Positions 55,006 to 64,000 of a DNA stretch of 64,000 nucleotides are shown in pieces. The notes under the pieces were generated by a model, which saw only the letters and a program-made list of their open reading frames with translations, had not been told where the DNA came from and made no database searches. Source of the stretch: Streptomyces thermolilacinus SPC6 (GTDB lineage: Bacteria > Actinomycetota > Actinomycetes > Streptomycetales > Streptomycetaceae); contig NZ_ASHX02000001.1 of the NCBI RefSeq assembly GCF_000478605.2, positions 1,775,895 to 1,839,894 of the forward strand, written 5' to 3'. Numbering within the stretch: the first letter of the stretch is position 1; every line of letters begins with the position of its first letter. Both the position numbers and the translations under genes were made by a program.

Positions 55006-55294
55006 CTTCACCAGCTGGCCCTCGACGGCCCGGCGGCGCTGGTGCGGGCGGTTCTTCCGCACCTGCGCGAGCGGCGGTCGGGAGCCGTGGTGCGGATGAG
55101 CGGCATGGGCGAGCCGATGTCGCTCGCCGGGTTCTCGGCGTACAGCGGGACGAAGTTCCGCGCCGGACATGCCGAAGGCCGGGGACGACGGGGGGGCGGC
55201 GGTGCTCGGCCATCTCGACCAGGTGCGCTCCGAGGTGACGGCGCGGGAGGAGCGGACCCGCGCCACATCGCTCGCCGACGAGACGGCCGACTGG
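55006..55294 (+). pseudogene. Remnant of a short-chain dehydrogenase/reductase gene
   Basis: Two SDR-like fragments lie in different frames. Fragment 1 (55006-55167) reads LHQLALDGPAALVRAVLPH, then LRERRSGAVV, MSGMG and FSAYSGTK, which matches the SDR core up to the catalytic YxxxK. Fragment 2 (about 55181-55294, shifted frame) reads AAVLGHLDQVRSEVTAREE and RTRATSLAD, like the C-terminal end of the same family. The N-terminal nucleotide site and the segment between the fragments are missing. I conclude a deleted and frameshifted gene. Confidence 0.75.
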
Positions 55295-55628
55295 GACCGG
55301 AACGCACCGCGTGGGCGGCCACGGACCCGAAGTCCCGGGCCACGCGCGGGCGTTAGCGGGGTGAAGGGCGCCGGGTGCGGAACGCGCCCGGCCCTCTCCC
55401 GCCGCCCGGAGGCGGCGCGGCCGCCTTTACACCGCGTTGACGTCCGGTTAACGGACTCGGGATTTCGGGCAACGGACGATTTCCGGCCAATCTTTTGACG
55501 CGCTCCTGACATGTGCCACCGCGCGGTGCCACTCTTCCCCCGTTCTTCGCAGCATGCTCCGCCAGCTCTGTTTGCACCGCCCGTGGGCCCACCCCGCCCC
55601 CGGTACCCCCCTCGCAAAGGAGTTCCGC
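55295..55628. other. Spacer upstream of the M4 metalloprotease
   Basis: 334 bp without a gene. TTGACG at 55437-55442 is a good -35, but no strong -10 follows. A dyad GTCCG-N5-CGGAC at 55442-55456 overlaps it. A second TTGACG lies at 55495-55500. The protease is probably expressed from here, perhaps under a repressor. Confidence 0.4.
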
Positions 55629-57677
55629 GTGAGATCCACGCCGTCCCGTCGCGCGACCGCGACCGGCGCTCTGATCGCCGCCGCCGCCATGCTCGCCGTA
55701 GGGGTCCAGACCGGTTCCGCCACCGCCGCCGACGGACAGGGCATCCCGGCCCCCAGGAGCCAGGCCGCCGCCCAGGCCGACCCGGGCGCCCTGCCCGCCG
55801 ACCTCTCGCCCGCCCAGCGCACCGCGCTCATCCGCGCCGCCGACGCCCGCAAGGCCGCGAAGGCGAAGGAACTCGGCCTCGGCGCCCAGGAGAAGCTCGT
55901 CGTCCGCGACGTGGTCCAGGACCGCGACGGAACCACCCACACGCGCTACGAGCGGACGTACGCCGGGCTGCCGGTCCTCGGCGGCGACCTCCTGGTCACC
56001 GAGAACACCTCCGGCCGCACCGAGAGCGTCGCCAAGGCGTCCCGCGCGGAGCTGAAGAACGTCGACACGACCGCCGACGTCGCCCCGGTGACGGCCGAGC
56101 GCCAGGCGCTCACCGCCGCCCGCGCGGAGGGCTCGAAGGCCACGGAGCCGGAGCGCGCCCCGCGCAAGGTCGTCTGGCTCGCCGAGGGCAAGCCCGTCCT
56201 CGCGTACGAGACCGTCGTCGGCGGCCTCCAGCACGACGGCACGCCCAACGAGCTGCACGTCGTCACCGACGCCACCACCGGCGAGAAGCTGTACGAGTGG
56301 CAGGCCGTCCACAACGGCACCGGCAACACGATGTACAGCGGCCAGGTCACGCTCGGCACCGCCCAGTCGGGCAGTTCGTACACGCTGACCGACACGGCGC
56401 GCGGCAGCCACAAGACGTACAACCTCAACCGCGGCACCTCCGGCACCGGCACGCTGTTCTCCGGCGCCGACGACACCTGGGGCGACGGCACCCCGTCCAA
56501 CCTGGAGACCGCGGGCGCCGACGCCCACTACGGCGCCGCGCTGACCTGGGACTACTTCAAGAACGTGCACGGCCGTTCCGGCATCCGGGGCGACGGCGTC
56601 GGCGCGTACTCGCGGGTCCACTACGGCAACAACTACGTCAACGCGTTCTGGCAGGACAGCTGCTTCTGCATGACGTACGGCGACGGCGCCAACAACGCCA
56701 AGCCGCTCACGTCCATCGACGTCGCCGCGCACGAGATGACCCACGGCCTGACCTCCGTCACCGCCCGGCTGGTCTACAGCGGCGAGTCCGGCGGCCTGAA
56801 CGAGGCGACGTCCGACATCTTCGCCGCCGCCGTCGAGTTCTACGGCAACAACGCCAAGGACCCGGGCGACTACCTGGTCGGCGAGAAGATCGACATCCGG
56901 GGCAACGGCACCCCGCTGCGCTACATGGACAAGCCGAGCAAGGACGGCTCGTCCAAGGACTACTGGTACTCGGGCATCGGCAGCGTCGACGTGCACTACT
57001 CGTCGGGCCCGGCGAACCACTGGTTCTACCTGCTCTCCGAGGGCAGCGGCGCCAAGACGGTCAACGGCGTCAGCTACGACTCGCCGACCTCCGACGGCCT
57101 GCCCGTCACCGGCATCGGCCGCGACAAGGCCGCGCTGATCTGGTTCAAGGCGCTCACCACCAAGTTCACCAGCACCACCAACTACGCGGGCGCCCGCGCC
57201 GGTACGGTCGCCGTCGCCACCGAGCTGTACGGGGCGGGCAGCCCCGAGGTGCTGGCCGTCGAGAACGCCTGGGCCGGCGTCAACGTCGGCGCGCGTCCCG
57301 GCGACGGCGGCCCCGGCGAGCCCGGCGGCAAGGTCTTCGAGAACAACACCGACGTCAGCATCCCGGACGCGGGCGCGGCCGTCACCTCGTCCGTCAGTGT
57401 CACCGGCGTCACGGGCAACGCGCCGAGCACGCTCAAGGTCGGCGTGGACATCGTCCACACCTGGCGCGGTGACCTGGTCGTCGACCTGATCGCCCCCGAC
57501 GGCAGCGCGTACCGGCTCAAGAGCGCCAGCGGCAGCGACTCCGCGGACAACGTCCAGGAGACGTACACCGTCAACGCGTCCAGCGAGGTCGCCAACGGCA
57601 CGTGGAAGCTCCGCGTGCAGGACACGGCCCGCTACGACACCGGCTACATCAACAGCTTCAAGCTGACCTTCCCGTAA
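55629..57677 (+). CDS. Secreted neutral zinc metalloprotease (M4, thermolysin-like) with P domain
   Basis: A 682-residue preproenzyme. The signal peptide (RRATATGALIAAAAMLAVGV) ends near ATAADG. FTP and PepSY propeptide domains follow (HTRYERTYAGLPVLGGDLLV; TDATTGEKLYEWQA). The catalytic domain has HEMTH (H368, E369, H372) and the third zinc ligand E392 in GGLNEATSD, the exact thermolysin spacing. A C-terminal proprotein-convertase P domain ends the protein (THTWRGDLVVDLIAPDG-like). Start is the GTG at 55629 with AAAGGAG upstream. An extracellular digestive protease; followed by a strong terminator. Confidence 0.95.
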   Translation: MRSTPSRRATATGALIAAAAMLAVGVQTGSATAADGQGIPAPRSQAAAQADPGALPADLSPAQRTALIRAADARKAAKAKELGLGAQEKLVVRDVVQDRDGTTHTRYERTYAGLPVLGGDLLVTENTSGRTESVAKASRAELKNVDTTADVAPVTAERQALTAARAEGSKATEPERAPRKVVWLAEGKPVLAYETVVGGLQHDGTPNELHVVTDATTGEKLYEWQAVHNGTGNTMYSGQVTLGTAQSGSSYTLTDTARGSHKTYNLNRGTSGTGTLFSGADDTWGDGTPSNLETAGADAHYGAALTWDYFKNVHGRSGIRGDGVGAYSRVHYGNNYVNAFWQDSCFCMTYGDGANNAKPLTSIDVAAHEMTHGLTSVTARLVYSGESGGLNEATSDIFAAAVEFYGNNAKDPGDYLVGEKIDIRGNGTPLRYMDKPSKDGSSKDYWYSGIGSVDVHYSSGPANHWFYLLSEGSGAKTVNGVSYDSPTSDGLPVTGIGRDKAALIWFKALTTKFTSTTNYAGARAGTVAVATELYGAGSPEVLAVENAWAGVNVGARPGDGGPGEPGGKVFENNTDVSIPDAGAAVTSSVSVTGVTGNAPSTLKVGVDIVHTWRGDLVVDLIAPDGSAYRLKSASGSDSADNVQETYTVNASSEVANGTWKLRVQDTARYDTGYINSFKLTFP

Positions 57678-57705
57678 GCCGGGAGGGACCGCACCCGTAC
57701 GGCCA

Positions 57706-57741
57706 GGAGGCCGCCGCCCCGGAACGGGGGCGGCGGCCTCC
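57706..57741 (+). terminator. Terminator of the M4 protease gene
   Basis: A 15-bp perfect stem (57706-57720 with 57727-57741) with a 6-nt loop lies 28 bp past the stop. The following 57742-57937 stretch, to the glgP stop, is GC-rich and without features. Confidence 0.88.
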
Positions 57742-57937
57742 GCCATGAACGGGCTCCTCCTCCGGTACCGGTGCGGGTCCGTCCGGTGGCCGATGCGGAC
57801 CGGGACCGCAGGACGATGCCCCGGCACGGGGCGGGGCGGCAGGCTGGACCGGGCCCGTCGCCCCCCGCGTGGGGAGGGGGCGACGGCCCCCGGGCGGCCC
57901 CGGCCCCGCCGGTCGCGTACGGCTCCGGCCGCCCCGC

Positions 57938-60583
57938 TCAGCGCAGCAGCACGCCCGCGCCGTCCGCCGCCGACTCGGCCGGCAGGGCCACCAGGCCCAG
58001 GTCCGCCCCGGCCGCGAGGAGCCGGTGCGCGGGCAGCACCCGGACGGTGTACCCGAAGGGGCCCGTGCGGTCCAGGGTCAGCGGCCCCTCGTACGCCCAC
58101 CGGCCCTGCTGGTCCGGGCCGCTGCCGCCGCCCGCGGGCTTCAGCGGGAACGTCCGCGCGTCGGCCAGCCCGTCACGGCTGTCCACCCGGCCCGCGACCG
58201 CCTGCACCTCCACGTCCTCCGGCGTCAGGTCGCCGAGGGTGACCCGGACCCGCAGGGCGAGCGTCGAGCCCAGTTCGGCGACCTCGCTGGTCTCGTCCAC
58301 CTCCACGTGGTCGACGGCCACGCCCGGCCAGGCCGCGCGCACCCGGGACTTCCACTCGGCCAGCTCCCGCGCCGCGTCCGGGTCCATGGCGCGGTGCGCC
58401 CGCGCGGCCGGGGCGTACAGCCGCTCCACGTACTCCCGCACCATGCGCCCCGCCAGCACCTTCGGCCCCAGCGAGGTGAGGGTGCGGCGGACCATCTCGA
58501 TCCACCGCTCGGGCAGCCCGTTCGCGCCCCGGTCGTAGAAGCGCGGCGCGACCCGCTGCTCGATCAGCTCGTACAGGGCGGACGCCTCCAGGTCGTCGCG
58601 CCGGTCCTCGTCGGTGGTCGGCCCGTCGGCGGTCGGGATGGCCCAGCCGAAGTCCGGGTCGAACCACTCGTCCCACCAGCCGTCCCGTACGGAGAGGTTG
58701 AGGCAGCCGTTGAGCGCCGCCTTCATCCCGCTCGTCCCGCAGGCCTCCAGCGGGCGCAGCGGGTTGTTCAGCCACACGTCGCAGCCGGGGTACAGCTTCT
58801 TCGCCATCGCCATGCCGTAGTCCGGCAGGAAGACGATGCGGTGCCGGACGCGCGGGTCGTCGGCGAACCGGACCATCTCCCGCACCAGCCGCTTCCCGCC
58901 GTCGTCCGCCGGGTGCGCCTTGCCCGCGACGACGATCTGCACGGGCCGCGTCGGGTGGAGCAGCATCTCCCGCAGCCGGTCCCGGTCGCGGAGCATCAGC
59001 GTGAGCCGCTTGTAGGAGGGGACGCGGCGGGCGAAGCCGATGGTGAGGACGTCCGGGTCGAGGACCTGGTCGATCCAGCCCAGCTCGGCCGAGCCCGCGC
59101 CGCGCTCCCGCCAGGAGGCGCGCAGCCGGGCCCGCACCTCGTGGACGAGCTGTTCGCGCAGCTCGCGGCGGAGCTCCCAGACGGCGGCGTCGTCGATGTC
59201 GGCGACGGCGTCCCAGCGCTGCGAGCCGCCGACGCTGAGGGCGTCCTCGGCGCGGTGGGTGCCGACCTGCCGGGCGCCGAGCCTGAGCACCTCGGGCGCC
59301 ACCCAGGTGGGGGCGTGGACGCCGTTGGTGATGGAGGTGATCGGCACCTCCTCCGGGTCGAAGCCGGGCCACAGACCGGCGAACATCGACCGGCTGACGG
59401 CGCCGTGCAGGGTGGAGACGCCGTTGGCGCGCTGGGCGAGGCGCAGCCCCATGACGGCCATGTTGAAGACGTTCGGGTCGCCGCCCTGGTACGTCTCGCG
59501 GCCGAGCTGGAGGACGCGGCCGACGTCCACGCCGGGCAGCTCGGCGCCGGGCCCGAAGTGGCGCGCGACGAGGTCCCGGTCGAAGCGGTCGATCCCGGCG
59601 GGTACGGGGGTGTGGGTGGTGAACACCGTCCCGGCGCGCACGGCCTCCAGGGCGGCGTCGAAGTCGGTGCCCCGGTCGGTCAGCTCCCGGATGCGCTCCA
59701 GGCCGAGGAAGCCCGCGTGGCCCTCGTTGGTGTGGAACACCTCGGGGGCGGGGTGGCCGGTGAGGGCGCAGTACGCCCGTACGGCCCGGACACCTCCTAT
59801 CCCCAGGAGCATCTCCTGGAGGAGCCGGTGCTCGCTGCCGCCGCCGTACAGCCGGTCGGTGACGTTCCGTTCGCCGGGCCCGTTCTCCTCGACGTCCGAG
59901 TCGAGCATGAGGAGCGGGACGCGGCCGACCTGCGCCACCCAGACGTGGGCGTGAAGGGAGCGCCCGCCGGGCAGCGCGAGACCGACCCGGACGGGGCCGC
60001 CGTCGGGGCGGCGCAGCAGGGTCAGGGGCATCTCGGCCGGGTCGAGGAGCGGGTAGTGCTCCTGCTGCCAGCCGTCGCGGGAGAGCGACTGGCGGAAGTA
60101 GCCGTGCCGGTAGAGCAGGCCGACGCCGATGAGCGGGACGCCGAGGTCGCTGGCGGCCTTGAGGTGGTCTCCGGCGAGGATGCCGAGGCCGCCGGAGTAC
60201 TGCGGCAGGGCGGCGGTGACGCCGAACTCGGGCGAGAAGTACGCGATGGCGGCGGGCAGCTCGTCGGCGTCGTCGTCGCCGGTGGCCTGGTTCTGGTACC
60301 AGCGGCGGCCGCGCAGGTAGTCGTCGAGGTCGTCGGCGGCGGCGGCGAGGCGGCGCAGGAACCTCCGGTCCCTGGCGAGTTCGCCGAGCCGCGCGGCGGA
60401 GACGGTGCCGAGGAGCCGTACGGGGTCGCCGTCGGCCGCGCGCCACCCCTCGGGGTCCACGGCCTGGAACAGCTCGCGGGTCTCGGTGTGCCAGGACCAG
60501 CGCAGATTGCGGGCGAGGTCGCTGAGGGGTCGCAGGGGGTCGGGCAGGACGGGGCGGACGGTGAATCGACGGATGGCCTTCAC
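57938..60583 (-). CDS. glgP: Alpha-glucan (glycogen/maltodextrin) phosphorylase
   Basis: Releases glucose-1-phosphate from glycogen. The 881-residue length and the N-terminal DUF3417 region (LRPLSDLARNLRWSWH) mark the bacterial GT35 subclass. SPEFGVTAALPQYSGGLG and the PLP-Lys segment EACGTSGMKAALNG are intact. I start at the GTG at 60583, with GAAGGTGG upstream. Divergent from glgE across a 462-bp spacer. Confidence 0.95.
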   Translation of the reverse strand: MKAIRRFTVRPVLPDPLRPLSDLARNLRWSWHTETRELFQAVDPEGWRAADGDPVRLLGTVSAARLGELARDRRFLRRLAAAADDLDDYLRGRRWYQNQATGDDDADELPAAIAYFSPEFGVTAALPQYSGGLGILAGDHLKAASDLGVPLIGVGLLYRHGYFRQSLSRDGWQQEHYPLLDPAEMPLTLLRRPDGGPVRVGLALPGGRSLHAHVWVAQVGRVPLLMLDSDVEENGPGERNVTDRLYGGGSEHRLLQEMLLGIGGVRAVRAYCALTGHPAPEVFHTNEGHAGFLGLERIRELTDRGTDFDAALEAVRAGTVFTTHTPVPAGIDRFDRDLVARHFGPGAELPGVDVGRVLQLGRETYQGGDPNVFNMAVMGLRLAQRANGVSTLHGAVSRSMFAGLWPGFDPEEVPITSITNGVHAPTWVAPEVLRLGARQVGTHRAEDALSVGGSQRWDAVADIDDAAVWELRRELREQLVHEVRARLRASWRERGAGSAELGWIDQVLDPDVLTIGFARRVPSYKRLTLMLRDRDRLREMLLHPTRPVQIVVAGKAHPADDGGKRLVREMVRFADDPRVRHRIVFLPDYGMAMAKKLYPGCDVWLNNPLRPLEACGTSGMKAALNGCLNLSVRDGWWDEWFDPDFGWAIPTADGPTTDEDRRDDLEASALYELIEQRVAPRFYDRGANGLPERWIEMVRRTLTSLGPKVLAGRMVREYVERLYAPAARAHRAMDPDAARELAEWKSRVRAAWPGVAVDHVEVDETSEVAELGSTLALRVRVTLGDLTPEDVEVQAVAGRVDSRDGLADARTFPLKPAGGGSGPDQQGRWAYEGPLTLDRTGPFGYTVRVLPAHRLLAAGADLGLVALPAESAADGAGVLLR

Positions 60584-61045
60584 GTGTTCCACCTTCGCAG
60601 GGGAGATACGTACAGTGGCGGACGCACCACGGTATGCGTCCGCCGTCCGGACCCGACGGTAGTGCCACGGCGCCGCCCCCCGCCATGGCACACGGCGCGC
60701 GCGACACGAAGGGCGCACTCGGGGGAGCACGCGTGTTCCGGGCCTGTTCCGGGCGTGTCGCGGCGCGGCGCACACCCCTGCGCCACCCCTGCGGCGACCG
60801 GCACACACGGCAGGGCGAACCCCTGTGCCTCCCCCGGGCCTACGGCACATCCGCCACAGGAGCCCCACCCGACACTCCCGGCCTGCCCCGGCCCGGGAAT
60901 TCAGCCGAACGGGCCCGGCGCACCGCCACCCGGCCGGATGCCGCCGTCCGCCGGACGGCGGGAAACCCCCGGATTGCCCACCCGACGGGTGTGGGAAGGC
61001 TCCACCGGTACCCGCCCACCCGAGTGAACCCGGAGAGGAGCGGTG
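60584..61045. promoter_or_regulatory. Divergent control region between glgP and glgE
   Basis: 462 bp with two clear palindromes: 60941-60961 (arms CCGCCGTCCG and CGGACGGCGG around one base) and 60979-60991 (CACCCG-A-CGGGTG), both closer to glgE. Near glgP a GTGCCA/TGGCAC dyad lies about 60661-60690. Promoter boxes were not recognised. Confidence 0.5.
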
Positions 61046-63166
61046 ATGCCTGCGTCGCGCCATGCCGCAACGGAGCCGTTACAAAGAGCGATACCCCGTA
61101 AGCAACCCTCAGGTGATGCTGTGAACGCGCTGATTGGTCGTATCCCCGTCCTGGACGTCTCCCCCGTCGTCGATTGCGGCAGACGCCCCGCGAAGGCGGT
61201 GGCCGGTGAGACCTTCCAGGTGTCGGCCACGGTCTTCCGGGAGGGCCATGACGCGGTGGCCGCCGATGTGGTGCTGACCGACCCGTCGGGGCGGCCCGGG
61301 CCGTTCACCCCGATGCGGGAGCTGGCGCCCGGCACGGACCGGTGGGGCGCCGAGGTCACCCCGGTCTGCGAGGGGCTGTGGTCGTACCACGTGGAGGCGT
61401 GGAGCGACCCGGTGGCCACCTGGCGCCACGAGGCCGGTATCAAGATCCCGGCCGGTATCGACACGGAGCTGGTCCTCGCCGAGGGCGCCGCCCTGCACGA
61501 GCGGGCCGCCGACGGCGTGCCGAAGGACGAGGGCCGCGAGGTCGTCCTGGCGGCGGTGGACGCGCTGCGGGACGTGCGCCGCTCCCCCGCCGACCGGCTG
61601 GCCGCCGCGCTGTCCGTGGAGGTGCGGGAGGCGCTGGGCCGCCACCCGCTGCGGGAGCTGGTCACCGCGTCGAAGCCGCTGCCGCTGCTGGTGGAGCGGG
61701 AGCGGGCGCTGTACGGGTCGTGGTACGAGATGTTCCCGCGCTCGGAGGGCGCGTACACCGACGAGGACGGCCGGCTCGTGTCGGGGACGTTCCGCACGGC
61801 GGCCGAGCGGCTTCCGGCCATCGCCGCGATGGGCTTCGACGTGGTGTACCTGCCGCCGATCCACCCGATCGGCACGACGCACCGCAAGGGCCCGAACAAC
61901 TCCCTGACGGCCGGGCCCGACGACCCTGGCGTGCCGTGGGCGATCGGCTCGGCGGCGGGCGGCCACGACGCGGTCCATCCGGACCTGGGCACGCTCGCGG
62001 ACTTCGACGCGTTCGTGGCGCGGGCGCGGGAGCTGCGGATGGAGGTGGCGCTGGACTTCGCGCTCCAGTGCTCCCCCGACCACCCGTGGGTGCGCAGGCG
62101 CCCGGCGTGGTTCCGGCACCGGGCGGACGGCTCCATCGCGTACGCGGAGAACCCCCCGAAGAAGTACCAGGACATCTACCCCATCGCGTTCGACGAGGAC
62201 ATGCGCGGCATCATCCGGGAGACCGTGCGGGTGCTGCGGCACTGGATGGCGCACGGGGTGCGGATCTTCCGGGTGGACAACCCGCACACGAAGCCGGTCG
62301 TGTTCTGGCAGAAGGTCATCGCCAACATCAACCGCACCGACCCGGACGTGATCTTCCTGGCGGAGGCGTTCACCCGGCCCGCGATGATGCGCACGCTCGG
62401 CGCGATCGGCTTCCAGCAGTCGTACACGTACTTCACCTGGCGCAACACCAAGCAGGAGATCACCGAGTACCTGACGGAGCTGTCCACGGAGTCGGCCGCC
62501 TCCATGCGGCCCAACCTGTTCGTGAACACGCCCGACATCCTGCCCGCCTACCTCCAGCACGGCGGGCGCCCGGCGTTCGAGGTGCGGGCGGTGCTCGCGG
62601 CGACGCTGTCCCCGACGTGGGGGGTGTACGCCGGGTACGAGCTGTGCGAGAACACCCCGGTGCGGGAGGGCGGCGAGGAGTACCTCGACTCGGAGAAGTA
62701 CCAGCTGCGGCCGCGTGACTGGGCGGCCGCCGAGCGGGAGGGCCGCAGCATCGCCCCGCTCATCACCACGCTCAACCGTCTGCGGCGCCGCCATCCGGCG
62801 CTGCGGCGACTTCGGAACCTCCGCTTCCACCACGCCGACAACGACGCGGTCATCGCGTACAGCAAGCGGCAGGGTTCGAACGTGGTTCTGGTGGTCGTGA
62901 ACCTCGACCCCCACCACACCCAGGAGGCGACGGTTTCGTTGAACATGCCGGATCTCGGCCTGGACTGGCACGAGACCGTACCGGTGCGCGACGAGCTCAC
63001 CGGTGAGACATATCACTGGGGCAGGACCAACTATGTGCGCCTGGAGCCGGGTGTCAGACCCGCGCACGTGCTGGTGGTGTGCCGGGGATCGGGGGGCTGC
63101 CCCTCTGATCAGCACAGTTCCGTCCTGCGACCGTCTCCCCCGATCGGAGGGTCACCCACATCATGA
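61046..63166 (+). CDS. glgE: Maltose-1-phosphate maltosyltransferase GlgE
   Basis: Extends alpha-1,4-glucan from maltose-1-phosphate. 706 residues from the ATG at 61046 (AGGAG five bases upstream). The N-terminus MPASRH resembles the S. coelicolor enzyme as I recall it. Catalytic residues: nucleophile Asp in [11 protein letters not shown], acid Glu in [11 protein letters not shown] and Asp in [11 protein letters not shown]. The C-terminal beta domain ends with VRLEPG. The first 25 codons look foreign (TTA at codon 12, ATA, AGA, low third-position GC); a GTG at 61121 is a possible alternative start. The stop overlaps treS by 4 bp. Confidence 0.95.
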   Translation: MPASRHAATEPLQRAIPRKQPSGDAVNALIGRIPVLDVSPVVDCGRRPAKAVAGETFQVSATVFREGHDAVAADVVLTDPSGRPGPFTPMRELAPGTDRWGAEVTPVCEGLWSYHVEAWSDPVATWRHEAGIKIPAGIDTELVLAEGAALHERAADGVPKDEGREVVLAAVDALRDVRRSPADRLAAALSVEVREALGRHPLRELVTASKPLPLLVERERALYGSWYEMFPRSEGAYTDEDGRLVSGTFRTAAERLPAIAAMGFDVVYLPPIHPIGTTHRKGPNNSLTAGPDDPGVPWAIGSAAGGHDAVHPDLGTLADFDAFVARARELRMEVALDFALQCSPDHPWVRRRPAWFRHRADGSIAYAENPPKKYQDIYPIAFDEDMRGIIRETVRVLRHWMAHGVRIFRVDNPHTKPVVFWQKVIANINRTDPDVIFLAEAFTRPAMMRTLGAIGFQQSYTYFTWRNTKQEITEYLTELSTESAASMRPNLFVNTPDILPAYLQHGGRPAFEVRAVLAATLSPTWGVYAGYELCENTPVREGGEEYLDSEKYQLRPRDWAAAEREGRSIAPLITTLNRLRRRHPALRRLRNLRFHHADNDAVIAYSKRQGSNVVLVVVNLDPHHTQEATVSLNMPDLGLDWHETVPVRDELTGETYHWGRTNYVRLEPGVRPAHVLVVCRGSGGCPSDQHSSVLRPSPPIGGSPTS

Positions 63167-64000
63167 CCGTGAACGAGCCCGTCCACGACACGTTCGAGGA
63201 CACCCCCGCCAAGGACCGGGACCCCGACTGGTTCAAACGGGCCGTGTTCTACGAGGTGCTGGTCCGCTCCTTCCAGGACAGCAACGGCGACGGCATCGGC
63301 GACCTGAGGGGTCTCACGGCCAAGCTGGACTATCTGCAGTGGCTGGGGGTGGACTGCCTCTGGCTGCCGCCCTTCTTCAAGTCCCCGCTCCGCGACGGCG
63401 GTTACGACGTGTCGGACTACACGTCGGTGCTGCCGGAGTTCGGTGACCTGGCGGACTTCGTCGAGTTCGTGGACGCCGCGCACCAGCGCGGCATGCGGGT
63501 GATCATCGACTTCGTCATGAACCACACCAGCGACCAGCACCCGTGGTTCCAGGAGTCCCGCGCCAACCCGGACGGCCCGTACGGCGACTACTACGTCTGG
63601 GCCGACGACGACAAGCAGTACCAGGACGCCCGGATCATCTTCGTGGACACCGAGACGTCCAACTGGACCTTCGACCCGGTGCGCAAGCAGTACTACTGGC
63701 ACCGGTTCTTCTCGCACCAGCCGGACCTCAACTACGAGAACCCCGCCGTGCGGCAGGAGATCCTGTCGGCGCTGCGGTTCTGGCTGGACCTGGGCATCGA
63801 CGGCTTCCGCCTCGACGCCGTGCCGTACCTCTACCAGGAGGAGGGCACCAACTGCGAGAACCTCCCGGCGACCCACGCCTTCCTGAAGCGGGTCCGCAAG
63901 GAGATCGACGCCGCCTACCCGGACACGGTGCTGCTCGCCGAGGCGAACCAGTGGCCTGAGGACGTGGTCGACTACTTCGGCGACTTCGCCGGGGGCGGCG
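63163..64000 (+). CDS. treS: Trehalose synthase (TreS), partial at window end
   Basis: Converts trehalose to maltose, which is then phosphorylated and used by GlgE. The ATG at 63163 overlaps the glgE stop (ATGA). The first 279 residues are present. [32 protein letters not shown] is the TreS N-terminus, here quoted only as its ends DPDWFKRAV and [10 protein letters not shown]. The barrel motifs [13 protein letters not shown], nucleophile Asp in [16 protein letters not shown] and Glu in [12 protein letters not shown] are intact. The reading frame continues beyond 64000. A fused or following maltokinase cannot be seen. Confidence 0.94.
   Translation, partial: MTVNEPVHDTFEDTPAKDRDPDWFKRAVFYEVLVRSFQDSNGDGIGDLRGLTAKLDYLQWLGVDCLWLPPFFKSPLRDGGYDVSDYTSVLPEFGDLADFVEFVDAAHQRGMRVIIDFVMNHTSDQHPWFQESRANPDGPYGDYYVWADDDKQYQDARIIFVDTETSNWTFDPVRKQYYWHRFFSHQPDLNYENPAVRQEILSALRFWLDLGIDGFRLDAVPYLYQEEGTNCENLPATHAFLKRVRKEIDAAYPDTVLLAEANQWPEDVVDYFGDFAGGG

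Overview
The window is a high-GC actinobacterial chromosome segment, almost certainly Streptomyces. Coding regions have G or C at nearly every third codon position, GTG starts are common, TTA codons are very rare, and the gene content is typical of the genus (gatCAB, ligA, glycine-riboswitch gcv genes, GlgE pathway). From memory the gene order resembles the SCO5440-SCO5500 core region of S. coelicolor; that comparison was not run. I see no rRNA, tRNA, insertion sequence, prophage or CRISPR array.

Layout. 0-4 kb: gatC-gatA-small membrane protein-gatB on the minus strand, closed by a strong terminator. 4-11.3 kb: a membrane GGDEF-EAL c-di-GMP protein, ligA with a UROD/MetE-like gene, an SDR, a LOG-family protein and a DUF427 protein. 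11.4-15.4 kb: a shortened alpha/beta hydrolase, a 47-bp tandem array, and the tRNA-thiolation genes mnmA and cysteine desulfurase, with an amidase on the opposite strand between them. 15.5-18.2 kb: two small membrane proteins, a TetR regulator, a thioesterase and a TRIC-type channel, followed by a 0.7-kb repeat-rich gap. 18.9-24.8 kb: a five-gene peptide ABC importer. 25-32.3 kb: two SseB-like genes, a P-loop kinase-like gene, then a tandem glycine riboswitch leading gcvT-gcvH-glyA-sdaA, a serine/glycine neighbourhood. 32.3-43.2 kb: an EF-hand protein, a GNAT, then a module of DesK-type histidine kinase, giant secreted RHS protein, small four-helix membrane protein and NarL-type response regulator, and an anti-sigma-like ATPase. 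43.4-57.7 kb: enoyl-CoA hydratase, two paralogous L,D-transpeptidases, glgX, a heterodimeric ABC exporter, a small conserved protein, a serine hydrolase, a decayed SDR pseudogene and an M4 metalloprotease. 57.9-64 kb: glgP, divergent from glgE-treS, with treS running off the end.

How the parts work together. GlgX, GlgP, GlgE and TreS belong to glycogen/alpha-glucan and trehalose turnover through maltose-1-phosphate. The gcv/glyA/sdaA block handles glycine and serine excess under riboswitch control. Desulfurase and MnmA form a sulfur relay to tRNA wobble uridine. The most unusual locus is the kinase-RHS-membrane protein-regulator module: the RHS protein ends in a 114-residue, very basic, Cys-containing tip that I cannot assign, and the adjacent membrane protein is a candidate immunity partner. 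Three regulators (GGDEF-EAL protein, response regulator, anti-sigma-like ATPase) each carry a TTA codon, which in Streptomyces would link them to bldA. A second recurring pattern is short direct repeats that include gene stop codons and are re-iterated beside the gene end, at six separate loci.
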